Source: JBBQZP01 sp038207585 (GTDB taxonomy: Bacteria; Pseudomonadota; Alphaproteobacteria; Rhodobacterales; Rhodobacteraceae). From it: DNA of 64,000 nt. The DNA lies in the NCBI GenBank assembly GCA_038207585.1, contig JBBQZP010000025.1, positions 1 through 64,000 of the forward strand. Direction: 5' to 3'. Shown here one piece after another: positions 1 through 9,006 of this stretch. The first letter of the stretch is position 1, and each line of letters opens with the position of its first letter. The notes beneath the pieces are model-generated. The model saw nothing but the letters and a program-made list of their open reading frames with translations. It did no database searches and was not told the DNA's origin. Both the position numbers and the translations under genes were made by a program.

Positions 1-84
1 GTGCCTGCGATTGCGCTGATGAGCCTTGTCCTTGGCCTCAATCTTCTGGCCGACGGCTTGCGCGAAGAAAGCCTGAAAGACTGA
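1..84 (+). CDS. C-terminal end of an ABC importer permease (partial)
   Basis: The frame is open from the first base and ends with TGA at 82-84. It encodes about 27 residues, ending GLNLLADGLREESLKD. This hydrophobic stretch followed by NLLADGLR is the usual last helix and tail of DppC/OppC-type peptide-importer permeases. The fused double ATPase follows 76 bases downstream on the same strand, so the two very likely belong to one dipeptide/oligopeptide-type ABC operon. Only the tail is visible, so substrate cannot be judged. Confidence 0.75.
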   Translation: MPAIALMSLVLGLNLLADGLREESLKD

Positions 85-85
85 T

Positions 86-132
86 TTTTTCTGTTCAAAA
101 ATATCCCGGGGGTCCGGGGGCAGCGCCCCCGG
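86..132. repeat. Rhodobacteraceae-type intergenic repeat with GC hairpin (copy 1)
   Basis: The 45 bases at 86-130 recur with few changes at 45438-45482. Each copy starts TTTTTCTGTTCA, continues with AATATCC, and ends in a G-rich/C-rich inverted repeat. Here the hairpin is CCGGGGG (114-120), loop CAGCG, CCCCCGG (126-132). It lies between the permease tail and the ATPase gene, so it could act as an intercistronic processing or attenuation hairpin. It may equally be a dispersed small repeat without function. Confidence 0.7.
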
Positions 133-160
133 CCCGCACTCAAAACGAAGCGAGGCCGCG

Positions 161-2257
161 ATGACCCAAGCCACAACCGACTGGGATCCCTCAAAACCGA
201 TCCTCGAGATCAAGAACCTCTCGATTTCCTTCTTCACCCGGCTGCGCGAAATTCCCGCCGTGATGGATTTTTCCTGCACCGTGATGGCGGGCGAGGCGAT
301 GGGGCTGGTCGGCGAATCCGGTTGTGGCAAATCCACCGTGGCGCTGGCGGTGATGCGCGATCTGGGCAAGAACGGCAAAATCGTCGGTGGTTCCATCATC
401 TTCAAGGGCCGCGACCTGACCAACATGAACGAGGAAGAACTGCGCCACATCCGCGGGTCCGAAATCGCGATGATTTATCAGGAACCGATGGCCTCGCTGA
501 ACCCCGCGATGAAGATCGGCGCGCAACTGGCCGAAGTGCCGATGATCCATCAGGGCATGGCGCAGGCGGATGCGATGAAACTGGCGCGCCAGATTGTCGC
601 CGACGTGCGGCTGCCCGACCCCGACCGCATCCTGCAAGCCTATCCGCACCAGCTTTCAGGTGGCCAGCAGCAGCGTATCGTCATCGCGATGGCGCTGATG
701 TCCAAACCCGCGCTGCTGATCCTTGATGAACCGACAACCGCGCTGGATGTGACGGTCGAGGCAGGCATCGTCGATCTGGTCAAGGAGTTGGGCACGAAAT
801 ACGGCACTTCGATGCTGTTCATCAGCCATAACCTTGGCCTGATCCTTGATACCTGCAACCGCCTGTGCGTGATGTATTCCGGCGAGGCGGTGGAAACCGG
901 CAACGTGGCCGAGGTCTTTGACAAGATGCGCCACCCCTATACGCAGGCGCTGTTCCGGTCGATCCCGCTGCCCGGCGCTGACAAGAATACGCATCCGCTG
1001 GTGGCGATTCCCGGCAACTTCCCCCTGCCCCACGAACGCCCCACGGGCTGCAACTTCGGCCCGCGCTGCGATTACTTCGAGGGCGGGCGCTGCAATGCGG
1101 GCGATGTGAAGATGGTCGACGTGCCCGCCGGTGACCGCCACCGTGTGCGCTGCGTGAAGTCCGAAGAGATCGACTGGGATGCGCCGATCAAGATCGGCAA
1201 AACCTTCGAGAAACGCCCCATCGGCAAGGTCGTCCTCAAAATGGATGATCTGCGCAAATACTACGAGGTGTCGGGCGGCGGTGTGTTCGGCGGCGGGGCC
1301 AGCAAGGTCGTCAAGGCCAACGAAACCCTCAGCTTCGAGGCGCATGAAGGCGAAACCCTTGCAATCGTCGGCGAATCGGGTTGCGGCAAATCCACCTTTG
1401 CCAAGGTTCTGATGGGGCTGGAAACGGCGACCAGCGGCAAGATCCTTCTTTACGGTCAGGATATTCAGGACACCCCGATCGAGCGGCGCACCACCGAAAC
1501 CGTGTCGGGCGTGCAGATGGTGTTCCAGAACCCGTTCGATACTCTGAACCCCTCAATGACAGTGGGTCGCCAGATTATCCGCGCTCTGGAAATATTCAAC
1601 GAGGGCAAGGATGATGCCGCCCGCCGCGACCGGATGCTTGAACTTCTGGACCTTGTGAAACTGCCACGCGCGTTTGCAGACCGGATGCCGCGCCAGCTTT
1701 CGGGGGGCCAGAAACAGCGCGTCGGCATCGCGCGGGCCTTTGCGGGCGGCGCGAAAGTGGTGGTGGCGGATGAGCCGGTCTCGGCCCTCGATGTTTCAGT
1801 GCAGGCCGCCGTGACCGACCTTTTGATGGACATCCAGCGCGAAAACGGCACGACGCTGTTGTTCATCAGCCATGATCTTTCCATCGTGCGCTATCTGAGC
1901 GACAGGGTGATGGTGATGTATCTGGGCCATGTGGTCGAAATGGGCACCACCGATCAGGTGTTCCAGCCGCCCTACCACCCCTATACCGAAGCGCTGTTGT
2001 CGGCCGTGCCGATTGCCGACACACGGGTGGTCAAGAAGCGGATCGTGCTGGAGGGTGACATTCCCTCGGCCATGAACCCGCCGCCGGGCTGTCCGTTCCA
2101 GACACGGTGCCGGTGGAAATCACAAGTGCCTGGGAACCTGTGCGATACCGAGATGCCGCCGGTCAAGATGCTGGGCGTCGGGCATCAGATCAAGTGCCAC
2201 CTGAGTGATGAGGTGCTGACCAGCATGGAGCCGGTAATCAAGATCGCGGCAGAGTAA
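161..2257 (+). CDS. Fused double-ATPase of a dipeptide/oligopeptide-type ABC importer (DppD-DppF fusion)
   Basis: The 698-residue protein contains two complete ABC ATPase halves. Each has a Walker A GESGCGKST (about residues 51-59 and 404-412), an LSGGQ signature (about 165 and 510) and a Walker B ending LDEP or ADEP. Each half is followed by the cysteine-containing C-terminal oligopeptide/dipeptide-transporter extension (GCNFGPRC near 295, GCPFQTRC near 645). This two-in-one arrangement resembles GsiA and replaces separate DppD and DppF subunits. It should energise uptake through the permease whose tail lies just upstream. The ATG at 161 directly precedes the typical N-terminus. The substrate (peptide, glutathione or other) cannot be told from this subunit. 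Confidence 0.9.
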   Translation: MTQATTDWDPSKPILEIKNLSISFFTRLREIPAVMDFSCTVMAGEAMGLVGESGCGKSTVALAVMRDLGKNGKIVGGSIIFKGRDLTNMNEEELRHIRGSEIAMIYQEPMASLNPAMKIGAQLAEVPMIHQGMAQADAMKLARQIVADVRLPDPDRILQAYPHQLSGGQQQRIVIAMALMSKPALLILDEPTTALDVTVEAGIVDLVKELGTKYGTSMLFISHNLGLILDTCNRLCVMYSGEAVETGNVAEVFDKMRHPYTQALFRSIPLPGADKNTHPLVAIPGNFPLPHERPTGCNFGPRCDYFEGGRCNAGDVKMVDVPAGDRHRVRCVKSEEIDWDAPIKIGKTFEKRPIGKVVLKMDDLRKYYEVSGGGVFGGGASKVVKANETLSFEAHEGETLAIVGESGCGKSTFAKVLMGLETATSGKILLYGQDIQDTPIERRTTETVSGVQMVFQNPFDTLNPSMTVGRQIIRALEIFNEGKDDAARRDRMLELLDLVKLPRAFADRMPRQLSGGQKQRVGIARAFAGGAKVVVADEPVSALDVSVQAAVTDLLMDIQRENGTTLLFISHDLSIVRYLSDRVMVMYLGHVVEMGTTDQVFQPPYHPYTEALLSAVPIADTRVVKKRIVLEGDIPSAMNPPPGCPFQTRCRWKSQVPGNLCDTEMPPVKMLGVGHQIKCHLSDEVLTSMEPVIKIAAE

Positions 2258-2265
2258 CCGCCACC

Positions 2266-2308
2266 AAATTTTTTCGAAAAAATTTGCAAAATCCTTCGAA
2301 GGATTTTG
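2266..2308. terminator. Two tandem inverted repeats between convergent genes
   Basis: A 20-base palindrome made of A/T runs around TTCGAA (2266-2285) is followed at once by a 22-base palindrome, CAAAATCC-TTCG-AAGGATTTTG (2287-2308). They fill the gap between the plus-strand ABC gene (stop at 2257) and minus-strand der (stop at 2310). The symmetrical arms and A/T tracts on both sides suit a bidirectional rho-independent terminator. Confidence 0.75.
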
Positions 2309-2309
2309 G

Positions 2310-3788
2310 CTACCACCGCTGATTGGGGTCCTTCGATTCCTTGTGCTTGCGCAGGCGGCTTGGCGTGTGGAACTTCTGATCCTTGAACGGGTTCTTGTCG
2401 CCCTGCCCGCGCAGCATGATGCGGATCGGCGTGCCCGGCATGTCAAAGTGTTCGCGCAACCCGTTGACAAGATAGCGTTTATAGCTTTCTGGCAGCAGCT
2501 CCGGGTGGCTGCACATTGCCACAAATCCCGGCGGTCGGGTTTTCACCTGTGTCATGTAACGCAGCTTGATGCGCCGGCCGCCCGGTGCCGGGGGCGGATG
2601 CGCCTCGGTCATCGCACCCAGCCAGGTGTTCAGCCGCGCCGTGGGCACGCGCCGGTTCCAGACAGCGTGGGCTTTCAGGACCGCCGCCTGCAGCCGGTCC
2701 AGCCCCCGGCCCGTCTTGGCCGAAACGGTGACCAGCGGCGCGCCACGCAACTGCGGCAACAACCGCTCGAACATCTCGCGCAACTCGGTCAGCTTTTCCT
2801 GCTTTTCGCCCTCAAGATCCCATTTGTTGACGGCGATCACCACCGCACGGCCTTCGGTTTCGGCGAAATCGGCGATGCGCAGATCCTGCACCTCGAACGG
2901 CGTATCCACGTCCAGCAGCACCACCACGACCTCGGCAAAGCGCACCGCGCGGATGCCGTCGGACACCGACATCTTTTCAAGCTTGTCGCTGATCCGCGCC
3001 TTCTTGCGCATGCCTGCGGTATCAAAAATTCGGGTTGGCACGCCGATCCAGTCGGTTTTCACCGAAATCGCATCACGGGTGATGCCTGCCTCGGGTCCGG
3101 TCAACAGCCGGTCGAACCCCAGTATCTTGTTGATCAGCGTCGATTTTCCGGCATTTGGCCTGCCGATCACGGCAATCTGCAAGGGCTTTTCCAGCGTCGG
3201 GCGATAGGCGGCCTCGTCACCCTCCAACTCGGCCTCTTCTTCAGAGATATCGACATCGACCACCGGCGCATCGGCTTCGGCGCGTTCCGAGAAATGATCC
3301 ACGACCGGGCGCAGGATGTGATAAAGATCATCCATCCCCTCGCCATGTTCGGCAGACAGACGCACAGGCTCACCAAGGCCCAGCGAATAGGCCTCCAAAG
3401 CCCCCGCATCGCCCGCCTTGCCTTCGGATTTGTTCACACCGACAATCACCTTGGCCGAGCGTTTGCGCAGAATCTCGGCAAAGACCTGATCGGTCGGCGT
3501 CACACCCACGCGGCCATCAATCAGAAACAGGCAGATGTCGGCCATATCGACCGCACGTTCCGTCAGCCGCCGCATCCGGCCCTGCAGGCTGTCGTCGGTC
3601 ACTTCCTCCAACCCGGCCGTGTCGATGACGGTAAAACGCATGTCGAACAGTTTCGCATCCCCTTCGCGCAGGTCGCGCGTGACACCGGGCTGGTTATCGA
3701 CCAGCGCCAGCTTGCGCCCGACAAGGCGGTTGAAGAGCGTCGACTTGCCCACATTGGGCCGCCCGACAATGGCGAGGGTAAAGCTCAT
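2310..3788 (-). CDS. der: Ribosome assembly GTPase Der (EngA)
   Basis: The 492-residue protein has the tandem GTPase layout unique to Der/EngA. The first P-loop is GRPNVGKST (about residues 9-17) and the second is GRPNAGKST (about 208-216). NKSE and NKWD base-recognition motifs follow, and a KH-like C-terminal domain ends in a basic tail (RLRKHKESKDPNQRW). Der acts in late maturation of the 50S ribosomal subunit and is essential in most bacteria. A GGAGG ribosome-binding site precedes the ATG. It is the last gene of a minus-strand operon behind bamB (57-base gap), the same order as yfgM-bamB-der in enterobacteria. Confidence 0.97.
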   Translation of the reverse strand: MSFTLAIVGRPNVGKSTLFNRLVGRKLALVDNQPGVTRDLREGDAKLFDMRFTVIDTAGLEEVTDDSLQGRMRRLTERAVDMADICLFLIDGRVGVTPTDQVFAEILRKRSAKVIVGVNKSEGKAGDAGALEAYSLGLGEPVRLSAEHGEGMDDLYHILRPVVDHFSERAEADAPVVDVDISEEEAELEGDEAAYRPTLEKPLQIAVIGRPNAGKSTLINKILGFDRLLTGPEAGITRDAISVKTDWIGVPTRIFDTAGMRKKARISDKLEKMSVSDGIRAVRFAEVVVVLLDVDTPFEVQDLRIADFAETEGRAVVIAVNKWDLEGEKQEKLTELREMFERLLPQLRGAPLVTVSAKTGRGLDRLQAAVLKAHAVWNRRVPTARLNTWLGAMTEAHPPPAPGGRRIKLRYMTQVKTRPPGFVAMCSHPELLPESYKRYLVNGLREHFDMPGTPIRIMLRGQGDKNPFKDQKFHTPSRLRKHKESKDPNQRW

Positions 3789-3845
3789 GGTCGCCTCCGG
3801 GGGCGTTGCGTCAGATCAAGCCTGTGGCCCTATACCAGCCAGCCG

Positions 3846-5201
3846 TCAGCGGAAAGCGTGAAGTTGCCCGTTCGAGGAGACAACATACAGAACCCCGCCC
3901 GCAAGCGCCGGCAGCGTTGCCGCCCCGCCCGGCAATTCAACGGTGCCAAGGGACGCGCCATCAACCGGGTTGAACAACCGCAGCACCCCGTCGCCCGACG
4001 CCACGATCAGCCGCCCGCCTGCCAGAACCGGGCCGAAATGGGGATAGATGCTTTTGCGTTTACGCCGCTTGTTGACCTCGTAATATGGCATGCCCACCGA
4101 CCAGATCGGTTGACCCGTGGCCGCATCAAGGCGCACCAGCTTCGCCTCGTCATTGACCAGAAAGACCGAACCGCCGACGGGCAGAACCGGACCCAAAGCG
4201 CCGTCATCCGCCGTCCAGACCCGTTCGCCCGATGATAAGGAAATCGCAACCGTCTTGCCATCCGAGTTGCCGGCATAGATCGTGGCACCCGAAATCACCG
4301 GATCGCCGGTAATGTCGCCGATGCCGGTGTAAGACCGCCCCAGACGCGCCCCCGCCACAGCCGAAGACCAGATCCGCGTGCCACCGCGTTTCAGCACGGC
4401 GACCAGCTCACCGCTGGCAAAGGGCAGGAACACGGCATTCTGTCCGATCGCAGGGCCAGCACTGCCGATATAGCCCGCCGCCGACGGGGTGCCGGGAACG
4501 GTCCAGCGCACGCGGCCCGTGTCGGTATCCACCGCCCATGCCGAACTGTCGCGGCCCACCACATAGACGATCCCACCATCGACCGACGGCGCGCCAGTGA
4601 CCGGCGAGCCGAGTTTCTGGCGCCATTGTACCGCACCGCTGGCAGGATCGACCGAGATCAATTCACCATAGCCCGTGGCCACGAACAGCCGACCGTCACC
4701 GTAGGCCAAGCCGCCGCCCGACACATCATCGCGCCTGTCGGTCGGGGGCGTCAGATCGGCGGCCCACAGAACTGCGCCCGCCGTCGAGGTGGCCTGCACA
4801 CCCGCAGAAGCGTCCAGCGTGAACACCCGCCCGCCTGCAACCACCGGGGCGGCAGAGATGCGGTTGCGCCGCCCGTCGCCCTGCCCGATGCCCACCGACC
4901 AGATGCGCTGCGGTTGGGGCGAAAGCGCGCCGTTGATCGGGCTGTGTGCGGCATTTCCCGCGCGGTGCGTCCAGTCTGCCGCAGCCGTCTGACCGGGCAG
5001 CGAGATCGGCACCGATTGATTGGCCAAGGCGGCCCCGCCATCACCCTGCAAGGGCTTGCCCTCTTGGGGCAGGCTGGCCTCAAGTGGGGTGCGGACGTTG
5101 AACCGCTCGCCCGGCAGGATGACTTCCTTCTTGGCACAGGCCGCGCCAAGGCACAGGGCCATCAGCCCAAGGGCCGCTGTTGTCCGATTTAACCGCATCA
5201 T
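3846..5201 (-). CDS. bamB: Outer membrane assembly lipoprotein BamB (PQQ-like beta-propeller)
   Basis: The 451-residue protein starts with a hydrophobic signal segment and a lipobox-like LGAAC, with the candidate lipidated cysteine at residue 22. The remainder is a series of short PQQ-like blades (for example GRVFTLDASAG and RLFVATGYGELISVD), as in the BamB beta-propeller. BamB is the scaffold lipoprotein of the BAM complex that folds outer-membrane beta-barrels. Its position between a YfgM-like gene and der is the conserved gamma- and alphaproteobacterial order. Two adjacent ATG codons occur at the start; the second may be used because the GGGGCAGGGGA purine tract directly abuts the first. 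Confidence 0.93.
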   Translation of the reverse strand: MMRLNRTTAALGLMALCLGAACAKKEVILPGERFNVRTPLEASLPQEGKPLQGDGGAALANQSVPISLPGQTAAADWTHRAGNAAHSPINGALSPQPQRIWSVGIGQGDGRRNRISAAPVVAGGRVFTLDASAGVQATSTAGAVLWAADLTPPTDRRDDVSGGGLAYGDGRLFVATGYGELISVDPASGAVQWRQKLGSPVTGAPSVDGGIVYVVGRDSSAWAVDTDTGRVRWTVPGTPSAAGYIGSAGPAIGQNAVFLPFASGELVAVLKRGGTRIWSSAVAGARLGRSYTGIGDITGDPVISGATIYAGNSDGKTVAISLSSGERVWTADDGALGPVLPVGGSVFLVNDEAKLVRLDAATGQPIWSVGMPYYEVNKRRKRKSIYPHFGPVLAGGRLIVASGDGVLRLFNPVDGASLGTVELPGGAATLPALAGGVLYVVSSNGQLHAFR

Positions 5202-5248
5202 TCCCCTGCCCCGATCCTTGCCCAGTCCTCGCGCCCAGTCCCCGCAGC

Positions 5249-5896
5249 TTAACCCGCCTGCGTCTCGCCGCCCAGAACCACAATCATCTGCGTTGCACGT
5301 CCGCGCAAGCCCTGCGGCGCATCCTGATCTTCGGTCAGCGCGCGCAGGCGTTTGAGCGCTGCCTCGGTATCGCCCGCCTCCAGATCAAGATAGGCCATCT
5401 GTTCCACCGCAAGCGGGCGGTAGGGGCGGCCAGCCACGGCAATCGCGTCCAGCGCTGCCCGCCTGTCGGCCAGCGGCATGTCGGCACCTGCGATTATCAC
5501 GCGGCGCAGCACGGCCAGATCGTGATAAACCGGCGGCAAGCTGGCATCGGCGATCACCTTGTCAAGTGCGGCAAGGCTTGCCGCCTTGTCCGTCACCGGA
5601 TCGCTGGACAAAAGCAGGTTCAGGACCGCCAACTGTTCACCCTCGGCGGGCACGGCTGAAAGGGCGGTCTGCCGCGCCTCGGGTGTAGTCTGATCCAGCG
5701 CTGTGGATACGGCATCGCCAAAGGCCTGCGCCCGGGCCGTAGCCTGCGCCTTGGTCCATTCGCTGTAGGCCGCACCCCCAACCGTTGCCAGAACGATCAG
5801 AACGCCGATCCAACCGTATTTGCGGAACAAAAGAAAAAGACGGTCGCGGCGGACCTCTTCGGTGACTTCTTCGATGAAACTGTCGGGGGTGCTCAC
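5249..5896 (-). CDS. YfgM-like tetratricopeptide membrane protein (BAM/Sec periplasmic chaperone family)
   Basis: I choose the GTG at 5896. It gives a 215-residue protein starting STPDSFIEEVTEEVRRDRLF, the usual N-terminus of this family; the frame could extend to 6013 but with unrelated sequence. One transmembrane segment (about residues 28-45, YGWIGVLIVLATVGGAAY) follows a charged cytoplasmic stretch. The periplasmic part is alanine-rich alpha-helical and TPR-like (LAVLNLLLSSD, LAVEQMAYLDLEAGDTEAA). YfgM is known as an ancillary SecYEG/periplasmic chaperone partner. It heads the operon with bamB (47-base gap) and der. Confidence 0.85.
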   Translation of the reverse strand: MSTPDSFIEEVTEEVRRDRLFLLFRKYGWIGVLIVLATVGGAAYSEWTKAQATARAQAFGDAVSTALDQTTPEARQTALSAVPAEGEQLAVLNLLLSSDPVTDKAASLAALDKVIADASLPPVYHDLAVLRRVIIAGADMPLADRRAALDAIAVAGRPYRPLAVEQMAYLDLEAGDTEAALKRLRALTEDQDAPQGLRGRATQMIVVLGGETQAG

Positions 5897-6109
5897 GCAG
5901 GGTCTCTTTCCATTCTTTGGCCCTGTCTTACACGCAGGCGCGACGCCTTGCAAACCCCTGCCAACAGGGCTGCCCTGGACCGGCTCTGCGGCAGCACTGT
6001 TTCCGAAATGCAATCAATCACGGCAAAATGGTCAGGATTGCATCAATTTTTAGCCATAATCAGCCAGCATATCTGATCCTAATTCGCGCGTTTCAGGAAA
6101 GCCACGCAG

Positions 6110-7051
6110 ATGGATATGATGATTGCCGCCTATGCCCTGATGTTCGCAGGCTTTCTTGGCCTTGACGCCGGGCTTTTCAACTCTGGCAGCGATGATGACG
6201 GCGACAACGCAGCACCCCAGCAAGACCCGCAGGACACGCTTGTTGACGGGGCGTCCGACAGTGGCGACGATCTGTTTGATGCCGATGACTTTGACAGCGT
6301 CATCGGTGGCACGGCGGGCGACGATGATTTTACCGCCGGGGAACACAGCAGCCTTGCGTGGTTTCTGGGCGATGGCAACGATACGCTGGACGCATCGGCA
6401 GGCAACGACTGGGCCGAAGGCGGCAACGGCGACGATGACATCATGATGCGCGAAGGCCACGACACCGTTCTGGGCGGCGCCGGCAATGATACAATCGACA
6501 CGGGCATCGGCTTTGACCTCGGCTATGGCGGCAGCGGCGATGACTGGCTTACCGGCAATGGCGGTAATGACACGCTCAGCGGCGATGAGGGTGACGACAC
6601 CGTTCTGGGCGGCAGCGGATCCGATCTTCTTTATGGCGATGACGGCAATGACTACATTTCGGGCTTCGCGCATGATCAGGCAAGCTCCGGCGACCCAAGC
6701 ATGGCTGACAGCGCCGATACCCTGTTTGGCGGCGCGGGCAACGACACGCTGCATCTGGGCAGCGGTGACAGCGGCACGGGCGGTGACGGCGCGGACCAGT
6801 TCCAGATCGACACACACGGCGATCAGACGCTGGGCGTCAGCCGGATCACCGATTACAATCCGGGCGATACGATCGTGCTGAACTACCCGCACAGCACCGA
6901 TGCGCAGGGCCACGACGTTGTGCCCGACTTTACGGTCGCGAAATCGGCGGCGGGCACCAGCAGCATCATCTATGCCAACGGCACGCCTGTGGCCGAGGTG
7001 ATGGGGGCCAAGGCGCTGAAACTGTCGGACCTTATGCTGATCGCGGCCTGA
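6110..7051 (+). CDS. RTX-type calcium-binding repeat protein
   Basis: The 313-residue acidic protein starts with a short hydrophobic segment (MIAAYALMFAGFLGL) and then carries many glycine/aspartate nonapeptides of the GGxGxDxUx type (GGAGNDTIDTG, GGNGGNDTLSG, GGSGSDLLYGDDGND). These fold as calcium-loaded beta-rolls in secreted RTX proteins. The C-terminal 90 residues (QFQIDTHGDQTLGVSRITDY to the end) resemble the non-repeat cap seen in roseobacter RTX proteins. No enzymatic domain is present, so a surface-associated or structural calcium-binding role is the most that can be inferred. It is divergent from the yfgM-like gene and ends three bases from the convergent ABC exporter gene. Confidence 0.85.
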   Translation: MDMMIAAYALMFAGFLGLDAGLFNSGSDDDGDNAAPQQDPQDTLVDGASDSGDDLFDADDFDSVIGGTAGDDDFTAGEHSSLAWFLGDGNDTLDASAGNDWAEGGNGDDDIMMREGHDTVLGGAGNDTIDTGIGFDLGYGGSGDDWLTGNGGNDTLSGDEGDDTVLGGSGSDLLYGDDGNDYISGFAHDQASSGDPSMADSADTLFGGAGNDTLHLGSGDSGTGGDGADQFQIDTHGDQTLGVSRITDYNPGDTIVLNYPHSTDAQGHDVVPDFTVAKSAAGTSSIIYANGTPVAEVMGAKALKLSDLMLIAA

Positions 7052-7054
7052 CGC

Positions 7055-8896
7055 CTATTCGGCAGCCTCTGCCGCCTCTTCTTCCGACGACTGACGCGCC
7101 CACATCGCGGCATAACGCCCGCCTGCGGCCAGAAGCACCTCGTGCTTGCCTTCTTCAACGACGCGGCCCTGTTCCAGAACCACGATCCGGTCGGCATCGG
7201 CGATGGTGGAAAGACGGTGCGCGATGGTGATGACGCTGCGGCCGACACCCATATCGCGCAGACTGTCCTGAATATCGCGCTCGGTCTGCGTGTCCAAAGC
7301 GCTTGTCGCCTCGTCCAGCAGCAGGATCGGCGGGTTCTTCAACAGCGTGCGCGCGATGCCGACGCGCTGCTTTTCGCCGCCCGAAAGTTTCAGGCCCCGT
7401 TCGCCCACCGTTGTTTCATACCCATCGGGCAGCGACAGGATGAAATCGTGTATTTTCGCGGCGCGTGCGGCACCCTCGATCTCTGCCCGTGTGGCCTCGG
7501 GGCGGCCGTAAGCGATGTTGTAATAGACGGTATCGTTGAACAGAACCGTATCCTGCGGCACCACCCCGATACGGGCGTGCAGCGAATTTTGCGTGATGTC
7601 GCGCAGATCCTGCCCGTCAATCCGAACCGCCCCGCCCGTCACATCATAAAACCGGAACAAAAGCCGCCCGATCGTCGATTTACCCGAACCCGAAGGCCCG
7701 ACCAGCGCCACCCGTTCACCGGGGCCGACGCGGATGGTCACACCTTTCAGGATCTGACGCTCGGGGTCATAGGCGAAATGCACATCGTCAAACACGACCT
7801 CGCCGCCACCGACCTTCAAATCAGGCGCGCCGGGTTTATCGACCACCTCGGCGGGCTGGCCCAAAAGCCCGAACATCTCACCCATATCGACCAGCGCCTG
7901 CCGGATTTCGCGGTAAACGGTGCCCAGAAAGTTCAGCGGCAGCGTGATCTGGATCATATAGGCGTTGACCATCACGAAATCGCCAACGGTCAACTGGCCC
8001 GCCTGCACACCCCGTGCCGCCATAACCATCACGATGACCAGCCCGCAGGTGATCAGGAACGACTGCCCGATGTTCAGCATCGACAGCGATTGCCCGGTCT
8101 TGACCGCCGCCGTCTCATACTTGCCCATCGCGCTATCGTAGCGGCCCGCTTCGCGCGCCTCGGCCCCGAAATACTTGACGGTTTCAAAGTTCAATAGGCT
8201 GTCGATGGCCTTCTGGTTGGCATCGGTATCCTGATTGTTCATCTCGCGCCGGATGCGCACTCGCCATTCGGTGACCTTGAAGGTGAAGGCCACATAAAGC
8301 GTGATCGTCACCACCAGAACCGCCATGTACCAAAAGCCGAAAAGCGTGGCAAAGATCACCGACACCATGATCAGTTCCAAAAACAGCGGCCCGATGGAAA
8401 AGAGCATGAAGCGCAGCAGGAAATCCACGCCCTTGACCCCGCGTTCAATCACGCGGGACAGGCCGCCGGTCTTGCGGGTGATGTGATAGCGCATCGACAG
8501 GCGGTGAATATGGGTGAACGTCTCAAGCGCCAGTTTGCGCAGGGCGCGCTGGCCCACGCGCACAAAGACCAGATCGCGGATCTCGGCCAGCCCGACCGAC
8601 CCAAGCCGTGCAAGGCCGTAAGCCACCGTCAGCCCGACCGCACCAAACGCAAGCATCACCTCGCGGCTGGGGGCGACGCCCGCCAGATGATCTACGGCGG
8701 CCTTGTAAAAGAACGGGGTAGAAACCGAAATCAGGCGTGAGATGACAAGCAGCACCATCGCCAGCACGACGCGGCGTTTCACCCAATTCTCGCCCTCGGG
8801 CCAAAGATAGGGGCCGACGCGGCGGATGGTGTTCCAGCCACTGGCTTCGGTCCGGGAAGCGTCGGCCGACGTGACCGAAGTTGTAACTTTGCGCAT
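7055..8896 (-). CDS. Atm1/HMT1-type ABC exporter (half-transporter, membrane domain plus ATPase)
   Basis: The protein has about 613 residues from the ATG at 8896. An upstream ATG at 8941 would add 15 basic residues, but CAGGCAGGGCAGAT gives the nearer start a ribosome-binding site. Residues about 40-330 form a six-helix exporter domain (RRVVLAMVLLVISRLISVSTPFF). The ATPase follows, with Walker A GPSGSGKST, signature LSGGEKQRVGIART and Walker B ILLLDEATSALD. The N-terminal WNTIRRVGPYLWPEG segment and the whole layout match the Atm1 family, which exports glutathione conjugates or persulfides linked to Fe-S supply and heavy-metal tolerance. It should work as a homodimer in the inner membrane. 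Confidence 0.9.
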   Translation of the reverse strand: MRKVTTSVTSADASRTEASGWNTIRRVGPYLWPEGENWVKRRVVLAMVLLVISRLISVSTPFFYKAAVDHLAGVAPSREVMLAFGAVGLTVAYGLARLGSVGLAEIRDLVFVRVGQRALRKLALETFTHIHRLSMRYHITRKTGGLSRVIERGVKGVDFLLRFMLFSIGPLFLELIMVSVIFATLFGFWYMAVLVVTITLYVAFTFKVTEWRVRIRREMNNQDTDANQKAIDSLLNFETVKYFGAEAREAGRYDSAMGKYETAAVKTGQSLSMLNIGQSFLITCGLVIVMVMAARGVQAGQLTVGDFVMVNAYMIQITLPLNFLGTVYREIRQALVDMGEMFGLLGQPAEVVDKPGAPDLKVGGGEVVFDDVHFAYDPERQILKGVTIRVGPGERVALVGPSGSGKSTIGRLLFRFYDVTGGAVRIDGQDLRDITQNSLHARIGVVPQDTVLFNDTVYYNIAYGRPEATRAEIEGAARAAKIHDFILSLPDGYETTVGERGLKLSGGEKQRVGIARTLLKNPPILLLDEATSALDTQTERDIQDSLRDMGVGRSVITIAHRLSTIADADRIVVLEQGRVVEEGKHEVLLAAGGRYAAMWARQSSEEEAAEAAE

Positions 8897-9006
8897 ATCT
8901 GCCCTGCCTGTTCGCGCTCTACCTAAGACGCGACCACGCAAAGGACCAGAGCGAAACCGGGATTACTTTGCCGCAAAGCACACCGCGCGCCCGGCACTCT
9001 GCCCGG

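Noticed and set aside
2343..4235. Long plus-strand open frame (630 codons) opposite der and bamB
   Set aside because: It is an antisense frame produced by GC-rich codon bias; the translation is rich in His/Arg/Gln without domain likeness, while both minus-strand genes are clear.
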